Shown here piece after piece: positions 51,715-61,200 of a stretch of DNA of 64,000 nucleotides. The notes under the pieces are model-generated. The model was not told the DNA's origin and did no database searches. It saw only the letters and a program-made list of their open reading frames with translations. The translations under genes and the position numbers were made by a program. Source of the stretch: Armatimonadota bacterium (GTDB taxonomy: Bacteria; Armatimonadota; Zipacnadia; Zipacnadales; UBA11051); NCBI GenBank assembly GCA_013178155.1, contig JABLXH010000004.1:40154-104153 (forward strand), given 5' to 3'. Each line of letters begins with the position of its first letter. Position 1 is the first letter of the stretch.

Positions 51715-52761
51715 TCACTCGTACGGCACCGACTCGGTCTGCCCCGTCTGCGACGAACGTTCCGCCGCCTCCAGCACCCCAATGACCCGGCGCCCAAACT
51801 CACCGGAGACTGGCACCGGGGCGCCACGCAGCAAATGGTCGGCGATGCCCTGCCAGTAGGTCGGCCAGTCGCAGTCGCGGTAGGGGACCCATTCCTCGCT
51901 CCGGGCGTGTCCCTCGCAGGTAACCAGCAGCAGGCTTCCTCCGGACGGACCCCGGATCTGCCTCTCGTAGAACGGATTCGCGTTCACTCCGTAGTCCAGG
52001 ATGCCTCCCCGGGTGCCGAGGATACGCCACAACGGTTTCCCCACTGCCGCGACGGTGGACCAGGTCACATCGGCCACGCACCCATTGGCGAAGCGGATGA
52101 GGGCCCGCGTCTGATCCTCGTTGGTCATCTCGTGCCAGACCAGTTTGTGGAAGTAGCCGTTCACTCCCACGATGGCAGAGGGAACGAGGTGAAGCACCCA
52201 GTCCACGGCGTGCGGTCCCCAGAAGTAGAAGCCTCCCCCAGACTTGGACTTCTCGCGATACCAGCCGTTCTGTGGCTCGTAGTAACCGCCGGCAGCCAGC
52301 TCGATGTGGAAGACCTCGCCGATGGCACCTCCCTCCACCAGTTCCTTGATGCGCCTGTAGTTGCCATCGTGCCGGCGGTTGTGGTGGACGGCGAGCATTC
52401 TGTCCGCCTCTCGGGCGGCCTCGATCATCTTGGTGGCTTCGGCCACGCTCAAGCACATGGCCTTCTCCACGACCACGTGCTTGCCAGCGGCCAGGGCCTC
52501 CAGGGCCAGCGGGCAATGAGTGAAATGAGGGGTCACCAGCGAGACAAGCTGGACGTCCGGGTCAGCCCACACGTCGGTCACGTCATTGTAAGTCCGGATG
52601 CCAGGAAAATCCCTGCATGCGGCCTCTGTGCGCGCCGAGTCCAGATCACAGACGGCGACCAGCCGCAGCTCTGGAGTGGCCGAAATCCAGGCCGCGTGCG
52701 CCCAACCAAAGTTGTGCAGGGGACCGTAGCCGATGACTGCACAGCCGATAGGGGCTTCCAT
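51715..52761 (-). CDS. Gfo/Idh/MocA family oxidoreductase
   Basis: 348 residues from ATG 52761, with GAGGAGAG 6 bases upstream. CAVIGYGPLHNFGWAHAAWI is the NAD-binding loop, then CDLDSARTEAA, VSLVTPHFTHCP and GKHVVVEKAMCLSV, where EKA replaces the usual EKP. Substrate residues may include GPHAVDWVLHLVP. It is the third oxidoreductase of this superfamily in the window, convergent with a URO-D-family gene 17 bases away. Confidence 0.87.
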   Translation of the reverse strand: MEAPIGCAVIGYGPLHNFGWAHAAWISATPELRLVAVCDLDSARTEAACRDFPGIRTYNDVTDVWADPDVQLVSLVTPHFTHCPLALEALAAGKHVVVEKAMCLSVAEATKMIEAAREADRMLAVHHNRRHDGNYRRIKELVEGGAIGEVFHIELAAGGYYEPQNGWYREKSKSGGGFYFWGPHAVDWVLHLVPSAIVGVNGYFHKLVWHEMTNEDQTRALIRFANGCVADVTWSTVAAVGKPLWRILGTRGGILDYGVNANPFYERQIRGPSGGSLLLVTCEGHARSEEWVPYRDCDWPTYWQGIADHLLRGAPVPVSGEFGRRVIGVLEAAERSSQTGQTESVPYE

Positions 52762-52834
52762 GCAACGCTCTCCTCTGGCGAATGGCGCTGTCGTGGTGCA
52801 GGTCTGTATAAGATCGGGCATCGGAGTCTTTACT

Positions 52835-53797
52835 CTATGAGCACAGGACCTCGACGGCGGCCACAATATCACTCACCTGCGGAATGCAGGCGTCCTCAAG
52901 CGGGGGGCTGTAGGGTATGGGAATGGCGCGGCCGCCCAGTACCCGCGGCGGGGACTTGAGGGCTTCACCGGCTTCCTCCACCACTCGCCGAACGATCTCA
53001 GCCCCGGCTCCACCGCGGACGGGGGCTTCGTGCACCACCAGAAGGCGTCCGGTCTTGCGGACGGACGCAGCGATGGCTTCGACGTCCAGTGGCACAAGCG
53101 AACGCGGGTCCACCACCTCAACCTCGTACCTCGGTGCCAGGACCTCTGCGGCCGTCAGGGCCTTGACAACCGCATAGGAGGTCGCAACCAGGGTCACGTC
53201 CACCCCTTCTCGCTTTGTCGCTGCCTCGCCCAACATCACCGTCCACTCGCCATCCGGAACCGCCTCCGTCAACGGGTGGAGCAGACGATGCTGAATGTAC
53301 ACGACCGGATCGTCGTCACGGATGGCCGTCTTCAGCAGGCCCTTGGCATCGTATGGACAGGACGGCATGACAACCTTCAGGCCGGGCGTATGCATGAGCC
53401 AGGCTTCCAGGCTCTGGCTATGATGTGCGCCCTCGCGGGTTCCACAGCCGGCGGGCGTCTTGATCACTACCGGGACGCTGAACTGCCCTCCCGACATCAG
53501 GCGCAGCTTTGCCGCCTGATTGCACACCTGGTCCAGGCAGACCGTCAGGAAGTCGCAGTACATGATCTCCACAACGGGTCGTAGCCCTGCGGCGGCCGCA
53601 CCAGCGGCCAAGCCGGTGAAGGCGGCCTCTGAGATGGGTGTCTGCCACACGCGTCGCTGCCGGAACTGCCCGAAGAGATCGCCGGATCGCTCCCGGACCG
53701 GCCCAATGTCCTCGCCAATCACGAAAACGCGCTCGTCGCGTTCCATCTCCTCCCGCAAGGCTTCGGCCACTGCTGCAGCATAGGTGATTTCGCGCAT
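52835..53797 (-). CDS. 2-oxoacid/acetoin dehydrogenase E1 component, beta subunit
   Basis: 320 residues from ATG 53797, chosen as the first ATG before the conserved REITYAAAVAEALREEM. Transketolase-type beta subunit: VFVIGEDIGPV, FTGLAAGAAAAGLRPVVEIMYCDF, TPAGCGTREGAHHSQSLEAW, PYDAKGLLKTAIRDDDPVVYIQHR and VDPRSLVPLD. With the alpha subunit 19 bases upstream it forms a thiamine-diphosphate alpha2beta2 enzyme that decarboxylates pyruvate, branched 2-oxoacids or acetoin. No lipoyl E2 or E3 gene is in the window. Confidence 0.92.
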   Translation of the reverse strand: MREITYAAAVAEALREEMERDERVFVIGEDIGPVRERSGDLFGQFRQRRVWQTPISEAAFTGLAAGAAAAGLRPVVEIMYCDFLTVCLDQVCNQAAKLRLMSGGQFSVPVVIKTPAGCGTREGAHHSQSLEAWLMHTPGLKVVMPSCPYDAKGLLKTAIRDDDPVVYIQHRLLHPLTEAVPDGEWTVMLGEAATKREGVDVTLVATSYAVVKALTAAEVLAPRYEVEVVDPRSLVPLDVEAIAASVRKTGRLLVVHEAPVRGGAGAEIVRRVVEEAGEALKSPPRVLGGRAIPIPYSPPLEDACIPQVSDIVAAVEVLCS

Positions 53798-53816
53798 GCG
53801 TCTGGCCTCTTCACGG

Positions 53817-54854
53817 TCAGATCTCGAAGCGGCAAAGGTGCCGCGGGTCGGACAGTGGGCTTTGCAGGGCGAAGGCCACGGCGTCGTCCACCTCGGCGCA
53901 GACTGCCGTGCGGATCTCATCTTGCTCGGCTTCTGTGAGCCAGCCCTCAGCCCTGCAGCGAGACCGGAACAGCTCAATGGGGTCACGTTGCCGCCACAGA
54001 GCGCACTCCTCGGGGTCTGCATGGCCGGCGGATCCGCAGTGGCCCTCAAACCGGTACGTCTTGGCCTCAATGAACGTGGGGCCGTGGCCCTCCCGGGCAC
54101 GCGCAATGGCCTCCTCGGCGGCGGCGCGCACGGCCAGGACGTCCTGACCGTCCACGGTAATAGCTGGGACTCCAAAGCCCTCGGCGCGGGGCGCGATGTC
54201 GGGGCCTGGAAAGGCAATGGCCGCTGGCGTTGTGGCTGCGTAGAGGTTGTTCTCGCAGATGAACAGGACGGGCAGCGACCAGTTGGCTGCCAGGTTGAGT
54301 GCTTCGTAGAGCGTCCCCTGGTTGGCCCCGCCGTCGCCGAAGAAGGTGACGGCTACCTGGTCTGTGCCGTTGTAGCGGGCTGCGAAAGCCGGCCCCAGCG
54401 CCAGGGGAATCTGGCCCCCGATGATGCCGTTGCCGCCGAGGAACCCGTGCTGGCGGTCATAGAGATGCATGGACCCTCCACAGCCACCGCACACTCCGCC
54501 CTCTCGCCCCATGAGCTCCGCCAACGCTCCACGCAGATTGGCGGTCTTGGCGATGAAGTGACCATGGTCGCGGTGGCTGCTGGTGACGTAGTCGCTATCC
54601 CGCAGCAGGCTGCAGACGCCTACCGCCACGGCCTCCTGGCCAATGTATAGATGCACCGCCCCACCGATCATGCCTTTGCTGGCGAAGTCATACAGTGTGC
54701 TCGTCAGCAGCCCGGCACTTCGCTCCAACTCCGCCTCGGGGCTGTTCTGCTGGAAGTAACCGCTGTAGTCGTAGTACCTCTTCAAGCGCTCCTCGAAGAG
54801 GCGGATACGGTACATGTGACGCAGCAGGTCGGCGCAGTCATTGCGTCTGAGCAT
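53817..54854 (-). CDS. 2-oxoacid/acetoin dehydrogenase E1 component, alpha subunit
   Basis: 345 residues, start ATG 54854 after GAGGTGAGGT. TPP-binding E1 alpha: YRIRLFEERL, GGAVHLYIGQEAVAVG, SSHRDHGHFIAK, GCGGSMHLYD, and the thiamine-diphosphate motif GDGGANQGTLYEALNLAANW ending in VLFICENN. An unusual insertion or N-terminal stretch (YYDYSGYFQQNSPEAELERSAG) precedes the core. It is closest in style to acetoin or 2-oxoisovalerate dehydrogenases; substrate not resolved. Confidence 0.92.
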   Translation of the reverse strand: MLRRNDCADLLRHMYRIRLFEERLKRYYDYSGYFQQNSPEAELERSAGLLTSTLYDFASKGMIGGAVHLYIGQEAVAVGVCSLLRDSDYVTSSHRDHGHFIAKTANLRGALAELMGREGGVCGGCGGSMHLYDRQHGFLGGNGIIGGQIPLALGPAFAARYNGTDQVAVTFFGDGGANQGTLYEALNLAANWSLPVLFICENNLYAATTPAAIAFPGPDIAPRAEGFGVPAITVDGQDVLAVRAAAEEAIARAREGHGPTFIEAKTYRFEGHCGSAGHADPEECALWRQRDPIELFRSRCRAEGWLTEAEQDEIRTAVCAEVDDAVAFALQSPLSDPRHLCRFEI

Positions 54855-55009
54855 ACCTCACCTCACGATCGGGGTCGGGTCAAGGAGGCCTATTCGTGGC
54901 GACACAGCGGCCAACCTGCCATCGCGGACATGAGGAGCAGGATTGGGGCAGGCGCGCGGCCCTCGACGTCGAACCAGCCATCCGGTATTTCGTTCACAGG
55001 GAGCAAGGT

Positions 55010-55531
55010 ATGCAAGAGGTCAAGCCCTGCAACACCTATGCAGCGCGGCCGTCCGGTGTCGCCACATACTGTGACGGCCCAACAGTGTACAAGGTCTACT
55101 ATGTGGACATCTACGGCCGTCAGGAACCCGAACGCTACGAATGGGATCGCTGCGAGTTGCCTCGAGCCACGGTGATTGAGCACCTCGCGACGGCAGGTGT
55201 GGAGGGCGTTGGCTTCGTCGTGGCCTTCCCCCACATCACGAAGGTCTTTCGCTTTGCTCCGAGTGCCGAGACCGTGATGCACGTGCGGGCCTTTCGGACG
55301 ACCGACTTCGCCCCTCTGGACCTGCAGCGGGAGGAAGGTTACCTGGAGTTTGCGTGCTATGCCGAGGCTGTCATCGCTGCGGCTGAGTATGAGCTTTGGG
55401 CACGGGCTAAGACTGTCGAAGAGTACCTGGAGGGCACGTGGCCGGGGGCCGAGGCGCGTATAGCCGACCACACCAAGCTGCGGCGCTATATGGAGCGAAT
55501 GCAGGCCCAGGGTAAGGTGTCCGGCGTCTGA
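55010..55531 (+). CDS. Conserved-looking hypothetical protein
   Basis: 173 residues from ATG 55010 (AAGG/GGGAG just upstream); the longer open frame back to 54896 has no coding-like character. No domain recognised. Visible features: VYKVYYVDIYGRQEPERYEWDRC, a central GVGFVVAFPHITKVFRF, and a helical, acidic C-terminus (YAEAVIAAAEYELWARAKTVEEYLEG). It is soluble, with no membrane segment. It is flanked by divergent E1 alpha and by the rubrerythrin gene with its own promoter, so it appears to be a single-gene unit. Confidence 0.65.
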   Translation: MQEVKPCNTYAARPSGVATYCDGPTVYKVYYVDIYGRQEPERYEWDRCELPRATVIEHLATAGVEGVGFVVAFPHITKVFRFAPSAETVMHVRAFRTTDFAPLDLQREEGYLEFACYAEAVIAAAEYELWARAKTVEEYLEGTWPGAEARIADHTKLRRYMERMQAQGKVSGV

Positions 55532-55545
55532 GGCCACGTTCACAC

Positions 55546-55574
55546 TTGCCTCAGGCGGGCATCGCGTGTACAAT
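55546..55574 (+). promoter_or_regulatory. Promoter of the rubrerythrin gene
   Basis: TTGCCT (55546-55551), exactly 17-base spacer, TACAAT (55569-55574), 57 bases before the ATG. An AT-richer leader follows, unlike the surrounding sequence. Confidence 0.65.
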
Positions 55575-55630
55575 GGATTTGCATAACCATGTAAGCTAAA
55601 GGTCAATCCCACCAGAGGAGGAACGCAGAG

Positions 55631-56206
55631 ATGGCAAGTCTCAAGGGCTCACAGACGGAGAAGAACGTGCTGGCTGCCTTTGCCGGAGAGTCCCAGGCCC
55701 GCAACCGCTACACGTATGCGGCCAGTGTGGCGCGGGACGAGGGCTTCATGCAGATCAGTGAGATCTTCCTGGAGACAGCGGACAACGAGAAGGAGCACGC
55801 CAAGGTCTTCTTCAAGTACCTTGAGGGCGGCGAAGTTGAGATCACGGCGGGTTACCCGGCTGGAGTCATCGGTGACACGCTGGCGAATCTGCGGGCTGCC
55901 GCGGCGGGCGAGAAGGCCGAGTGGAGCACGCTCTACCCCACCTTCGCCCAGACGGCCAAAGACGAGGGCTTCACGGCCATCTGCAACTCCTTCAGCCAAA
56001 TCGCGGAGGTTGAGTCGGCCCACGAGCGCCGGTACAACATCCTGGCGGCGCGGGTCGAGGCCGGGGAGGTCTTCAAGCGAGCGGCAGCCATCAAGTGGAA
56101 GTGCCGCAATTGCGGGCGCGTGATGGAAGGCGTCGAGGCTCCGAAGATGTGTCCCGCCTGCCAGCACCCGCAGGCGTTCTATGAGCCTTTCGCGGAGAAC
56201 TACTAG
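55631..56206 (+). CDS. rbr: Rubrerythrin
   Basis: 191 residues, AGAGGAGG before the ATG. An N-terminal di-iron four-helix domain (about 1-150) has the glutamate and ExxH ligands: AFAGESQARNRY, FLETADNEKEH and AEVESAHERRY. A C-terminal rubredoxin domain binds one iron through CRNCG and CPAC (about 157-180). It reduces hydrogen peroxide using electrons from rubredoxin or a reductase, a common oxidative-stress defence of anaerobes. It is transcribed alone from the promoter at 55546 and ends at a hairpin. Confidence 0.97.
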   Translation: MASLKGSQTEKNVLAAFAGESQARNRYTYAASVARDEGFMQISEIFLETADNEKEHAKVFFKYLEGGEVEITAGYPAGVIGDTLANLRAAAAGEKAEWSTLYPTFAQTAKDEGFTAICNSFSQIAEVESAHERRYNILAARVEAGEVFKRAAAIKWKCRNCGRVMEGVEAPKMCPACQHPQAFYEPFAENY

Positions 56207-56232
56207 CGAAACCGGAAGACGGATGCTTCGGC

Positions 56233-56257
56233 GGGGCCGGCCAGTGTGGCCGGCCCC
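56233..56257. terminator. Hairpin between convergent rubrerythrin and propeller genes
   Basis: GGGGCCGGCC (56233-56242), loop AGTGT, GGCCGGCCCC (56248-56257), a perfect 10-base-pair stem; TCTGT follows on the plus strand. It can serve both convergent genes. Confidence 0.65.
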
Positions 56258-56288
56258 TCTGTATGCGCCCACAGAGTCAGTGTGGCCG

Positions 56289-57416
56289 CTACCGGAGGCA
56301 GTGGATCTTCCCGTCTTGCGCTCCGAAGTACACCCGTCCGTTGGCTATCGCGGGCGAGGAGAACACCTTGGCGCCGATTTGGATGGTCTCCAGCGTACGT
56401 CCCCCGGCGGCGTCAATGATGTAGATCCGCCCGTCGTGGCAGCCGAGCACCAGTCGAGACCCCGCCAGCGCAGGCGAGGAATCCGCGACGCCGCCCAGAC
56501 GCAGAGCCCAGACCTGGGCACCATCCGAGAGACGACAGGCCAGTAACTCGGTCTCCGACAGGTAGCCACTCACCGTGGCGAAGTACACGTTGCTGCCATC
56601 GGTTACCGGGGTATGCAGGACCGATGACTGGCGCCGCAGTGTCCACAAGAGGCGCCCTGTGGTCCGGTCGCAGCAGACCATGCAGTCCGTGTTGGGCGGC
56701 TGTAACGCAGTTCCCGACATAACGGGGACGAGCAGCTTATCGCCATAGATGGTCGGAGCGGCAACCACAGAGCCGGCGAACTGCGCTGTCCAAAGCAGCT
56801 TCCCGTCGGTCATGTTCCTGGCGACGATACGCCCGGCTTCATCGCCGTAGTAGACCGTGTCCTCGGTGGCCGCCGCCGCCGCGCTGACGGGGCCGGTCTC
56901 CCGTACTGACCAGACCGGTGCGCCGGTGTCTGCCTCCACACACCTGAGAACACCATCCATGCTGCCAAACAGCACGCGTCCGCCCACGACCAACGGCGAG
57001 GCGACGACGCTGCCCCGGGTAAGCACGCGCCACCGCAGTTGACCCGTTTCTGCGTCGAGTGCGTACAGGCATCGGTCGGCTGACCCCACAAAGACGGTCC
57101 CGCTGGCCACGGCGGGTGACGATACGATGGTTCCCCCAAGGGTGGTGCGCCAAAGAAGCTTGCCATCCTCGGCCGACAGGCAACACAGGGCCCCCCCCGC
57201 CGTGCCGGCAAAGACCCTCCCCCCAACCACGGCCGGTGAGCTGTCAACACTCTCCTCGTCAATCCTTGCGGCCCAGGCCTCGGCCAGCGCGGTGACGGTG
57301 AGGGGTTCTGCCGCAAGGCCGCTGCGCATTGGGTCACGGTGGAAGGTGGGCCAGTCGCCGGCTTCGGCTTCAGCCCCCACACAGAGACACAGTAGCCCGA
57401 TCAGCAGTGGGATCAA
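56289..57416 (-). CDS. Exported PQQ-like beta-propeller repeat protein
   Basis: About 375 residues if the TTG at 57416 is used (AAAGGGG 6 bases upstream); another TTG at 57476 gives a longer n-region. A hydrophobic signal sequence (IPLLIGLLCLCVGAEAEAG) precedes WPTFHRDPMRSG. Then seven or eight repeats of the form SSPAVxGGRVxFGxxDGxLYxLDAxTGxLxW, typical of BamB/PQQ-type propellers. Without quinone-enzyme residues, it is a protein-binding scaffold rather than a dehydrogenase. It stands downstream of a small lipoprotein and the giant surface protein on the same strand. Confidence 0.8.
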   Translation of the reverse strand: MIPLLIGLLCLCVGAEAEAGDWPTFHRDPMRSGLAAEPLTVTALAEAWAARIDEESVDSSPAVVGGRVFAGTAGGALCCLSAEDGKLLWRTTLGGTIVSSPAVASGTVFVGSADRCLYALDAETGQLRWRVLTRGSVVASPLVVGGRVLFGSMDGVLRCVEADTGAPVWSVRETGPVSAAAAATEDTVYYGDEAGRIVARNMTDGKLLWTAQFAGSVVAAPTIYGDKLLVPVMSGTALQPPNTDCMVCCDRTTGRLLWTLRRQSSVLHTPVTDGSNVYFATVSGYLSETELLACRLSDGAQVWALRLGGVADSSPALAGSRLVLGCHDGRIYIIDAAGGRTLETIQIGAKVFSSPAIANGRVYFGAQDGKIHCLR

Positions 57417-57580
57417 GATTTGCCCCTTTGCACAAGCAGGGACGCCGTACCGGAGCAGATCCGGACGGCGTCCCAAATGGTGCCTGACTCACGCCTGTGC
57501 CATCGTCGGGTGCACTTCGTCTCGATGGGGCCCCATCTCTCTGTCTCCCAGCGGGCACAGAGGTGGTCCCCCAACTTACC

Positions 57581-57988
57581 CTAGTATGGTGGGTCGGGGG
57601 GCAGGTCACCTTCGTCTATCAGAGTCACGTCGGGAACCACGGTTGTCTGACCGGCCACAATCTGCACCGTAATCGGGTCCATCCCCGGCGGGAGGGCCGA
57701 CCCTGTCGGCGGGGTGATCGTCACCGTGTACGGCCCGCCGGGGGTGATGCCGTCCACTCTGTATGCGCCCGTGGCGTCTGAGACTCCCGTCTGGCCATTG
57801 ATCGTGATGGTCACGTTGCCGAGGCCCACGGGCGCGCCCGACTGGTAGACCCTGACGACCCCAAAGGCACTACCGGTCAGCAGAGCAGTGCCCTCCCCGC
57901 CGCCACCGCACCCCGCGAGCGTCGCCGCAAGTGCTACGCACCCGGCCAGAAGCATTGCGGCCGTCGGCCACTGCCACATATTGCGCAT
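57581..57988 (-). CDS. Small lipoprotein with carboxypeptidase-regulatory-like domain
   Basis: 135 residues from ATG 57988 (AGAGGTGA upstream). The N-terminus has a lipoprotein signal (MWQWPTAAMLLAG ... ALAATLAGCGGGG) with the lipobox LAGC. One beta-sandwich domain follows: GVVRVYQSGAPVGLGNVTITING, then GVSDATGAYRVDGITPG. It ends PPDPPY. It resembles the three carboxypeptidase-regulatory-like modules in the neighbouring giant protein, so it may be a membrane-anchored partner. Confidence 0.7.
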   Translation of the reverse strand: MRNMWQWPTAAMLLAGCVALAATLAGCGGGGEGTALLTGSAFGVVRVYQSGAPVGLGNVTITINGQTGVSDATGAYRVDGITPGGPYTVTITPPTGSALPPGMDPITVQIVAGQTTVVPDVTLIDEGDLPPDPPY

Positions 57989-58151
57989 CGCTGATGTCAC
58001 CTCTTGTGCTTCTGTTGTCTCGGACGCCGACACCGATGTGTAGACCGGCAGCTCATCTGTTCGGGCGCCGGGAAGCCCTTCGCCAGCCCCTTCGGAGTAC
58101 ATGGGAGCCGGTCTATCGCCGGCCTCCCGTGTCACTGCTGCTTCTTCGGAC

Positions 58152-58189
58152 CCGCGGCACAGTGGATGATGCCCGCCACTGTGCCGCGG
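58152..58189 (-). terminator. Long perfect hairpin after the giant surface protein gene
   Basis: CCGCGGCACAGTGG (58152-58165), 10-base loop, CCACTGTGCCGCGG (58176-58189): a perfect 14-base-pair stem 18 bases past the stop on the minus strand. No T-run follows. Confidence 0.65.
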
Positions 58190-58207
58190 TCGATGCAAGA
58201 CTCTGGC

Positions 58208-61200
58208 CTAACGAGCCACGTTCGCCGGAACCAGACAACTGGCCTGCTGACCGTCCTCGGTGACCGCCTGGATCCGCACCAGGTAGCGCCCGGCCGGTAC
58301 CGCGGTTCCGCTGGCACTGCGCAGGTCCCAGGTAGTCTGATTGACCCCGGCCGTAACCAACTGGTCCCCACCCAGCGTCCGCACGGTGCGTCCGCTGAGG
58401 TTCATCACCGTGATCGTCACTCGCGCCTGGCGGGACAAGGTGTACGTGATACCAAGGCCCTGGCCGGCCTTCTGCGCCGCAGTCCCGGTTACGACCAGAC
58501 CACCAGCCGCGACAGCAGGCCCTATCTCCAGTCGGAACTCGCGCGGCTCGCCGTTGCCCGAGTCAAACACGTAGGAGGGCGCAGTCCGCGCGTAGATCCG
58601 CTTCCCGGCTGCCACGTCCACCAGTGTCACGCTCTTGTCGCGCGGCACTTGAGTGAGGTCGGGCAGAGAGAGTTTCACTTGCGTATTGGCCAAGTCGGTC
58701 GCCACCACGAACTTGAAGCTCATGCTCTGGGTGGCTTCGCCACGAATGTCGCACGCCATGCGCTGGTCAGCAGCCGTCGGGAAGTAGACGTCCACATAGG
58801 ACTTGAGCGCTGGCGGGTTCTCAATATCGTAAGCGCCCGGGTTGGCCTTGGCATAGCCCATCACACCCACACGGGCGGTGCGATCAGCACTACCGCCAGC
58901 CTCGGCCACGATCGGGATCACGAAGTCGCCCTCCGCCCGCACATAGGTCTGAGCGGGAGCAGCGGCAGCCGTAAGCGGGTTCACAGTCACCGACTGCAGT
59001 GCAGAGGAGCGCATCCACATGCCAGCGAGGCGCGGCACGCTGGTGGCTGCCCCCAGACCGGGGAGGTCGCTCACAAGGATATAGCCCCGTGTTGCGCGGT
59101 CGTAGATGTAGCCGAAGTCGCGCACCGGGCTGCCACTCCCGATGTCAAGGTTCGACCAGGGCAGATCGGCATCAAAGGGATTGCCGGCCATATTCCAGCC
59201 ATTGGACAGGTTCAGGATGAACTGCTGGTTACTGGGTACCGAGTTACCCGGGACGTCCAGCACCGTTGCTGCCGGTACCCGGACCCAGAAGCCGCGCCCT
59301 GCCCGCAGGCGAAGGGCCTGGGGAACGGTGTTGCTGGTCGGATCGGCGACCAGGTACCGCGGCGGACTGGCGGTCGGATCATACCGGATGACGTCCGCCG
59401 TAGCGCCGAATGCCCGGCTCGGGTGCTCGTCAAACGGGCTGATTGGCAACGCCACGAAGGAGAGCCCTGCCGGAAGTCGCAGGCTGTACACCGGGATGGC
59501 CTCGAAGTCAACTCCGGACACATCGCCACTGAGGTCCAGGACTCTATCGGCCGGCTCGAAGCTGTAGCCAGACTTACTCGGAGTGATCGTCCAGGTCCCG
59601 GGCAACAGCCGCCGCAGAGTGTACTGACCACTGGCGTCAGTCGTTGCTGTGACCACCGTGCCATTCTGCTCGGCCTCGACCGTGACGCCCTGAACGCGGT
59701 TACCGTCCACGTCTGTGACAGTCCCGCTGACATTGTGGGACGCCAACTGGCCGATGAAGTCCTGCCCCAACACATTGTCGTCCGTAACCACGACCTGGCG
59801 TGTGGTGGGCTCAAACTCCCAGAGCGCGAGGCTTGGGGTAATGTTGTAGGTCCCTGGTGGCGTGTCCTTCAGCCGCCAGCGTCCCTCGCTGTCCGTAACC
59901 ACCGAGCGGACGCCATCGCTGACTGTCACGCCCGGGAGAGGCTGCCGCTGCTTGTCAAATACCCGGCCCGCGATGTCATACGCCGGTGTTGCGATGAAGT
60001 CCACGCCGGCAGCGCTCTCAGGAACCGTGACCGAGACCTCGGCCGGAGCGAAGGCATAGCCTCGCAGCACCGGGGTGACGGTGTAGGTGCCGTCCGACAG
60101 GCCGGTGATGACGTAGTCACCGGCGCCGTCGGTTGTGGCCGAGTGACCGTCGGCCGTCACCACGACATCGGGCACGCCCGTCCCGTCGCTGAGCGCCACC
60201 CGTCCGGAGATCTGGTACGTCGGCGGACCGGAGACTGTAAAGGACCAGGTTATTGAGGCGGACTTCCCTCCGTTGTCCTCCGCCGTCACCGTCACGGTGA
60301 CGTCCGCGAGGAAGGGCAGGACGTCAGTGGGCTGGTATCTGAAGTTGTAGCTGTCGGTGCTTCCTGTGACCGTGGGTGTACCCAGGTCAATCGGATTTCC
60401 GCCGATCGTCGCCGAGGCGGTGACTGTGCTGCGGTTCACGCCGCTGCCCGTGTCGGACACGCGGAAACTGATGGCCGTGTCGGTCGGTACCCCGGTAGCT
60501 CCATCAGCCGGCGAGAGGTTGTCAATCACGGGCGCCTGCTCGTCGGTGGGCGTCACCGGGCCGGCCACATTGGAGTCTGCCGACAGGTTCGAGCCGTCAA
60601 AGGCACGCAGCATGTAGTAGTAGGCTGTGCCGTCGGTAGCTGTGGTGTCCTGATAGCTGTCGGTCCCTGCGGCCACCGTCGCGATGGCTGGCGGCGCAAA
60701 GCTCGTCGTGGTGGACCGGTAGATGCGGTACTCCTGGACGTCGTTGTTGCCGGCACCATCGTCGGTCGACAGCGTCCACGTGAGGTTGATGGTCCCGCCC
60801 AGACCCGGGTTGGTGGCCTCGACATCGGTTGGTGGCTGCGGAACGATGTTGTCGATGGCCGAGACCGGGCCGGCCTCGTTGGAGTTCGCAGACTCCGATG
60901 ACGGGTCAGCGGCTCGCACGATGTAGAAGTACTGCGTCCCCGTCACCGCGGAAGTGTCATCGTAAGTGTAGGCCGCCGCCCCGGTCGCCGGGACAGAAGC
61001 TATCTGGTCACCCGGACCGTAGGACCCCGACGTCTCGCTCCGGTAGACATGGTATTCCACGACATCATCGGCGCCACCGCCGTCGTCCAGGCTGGGGTTC
61101 CAGGTCAGGCTGATGGAACCGCCGTTGTCGCTGGGCGTGTCTTGAGCGAGCAGTGACTGCGGCGCTCCCGGCGGCTCGTCCACGACCGGCCCGGAGAAGT

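Noticed and set aside
58004..60256. Long open frame (about 750 codons) on the plus strand opposite the giant surface protein
   Set aside because: It is a composition-driven shadow: the minus-strand protein has recognisable domains there, while the plus frame has arginine/glycine/histidine-rich sequence and no motif.
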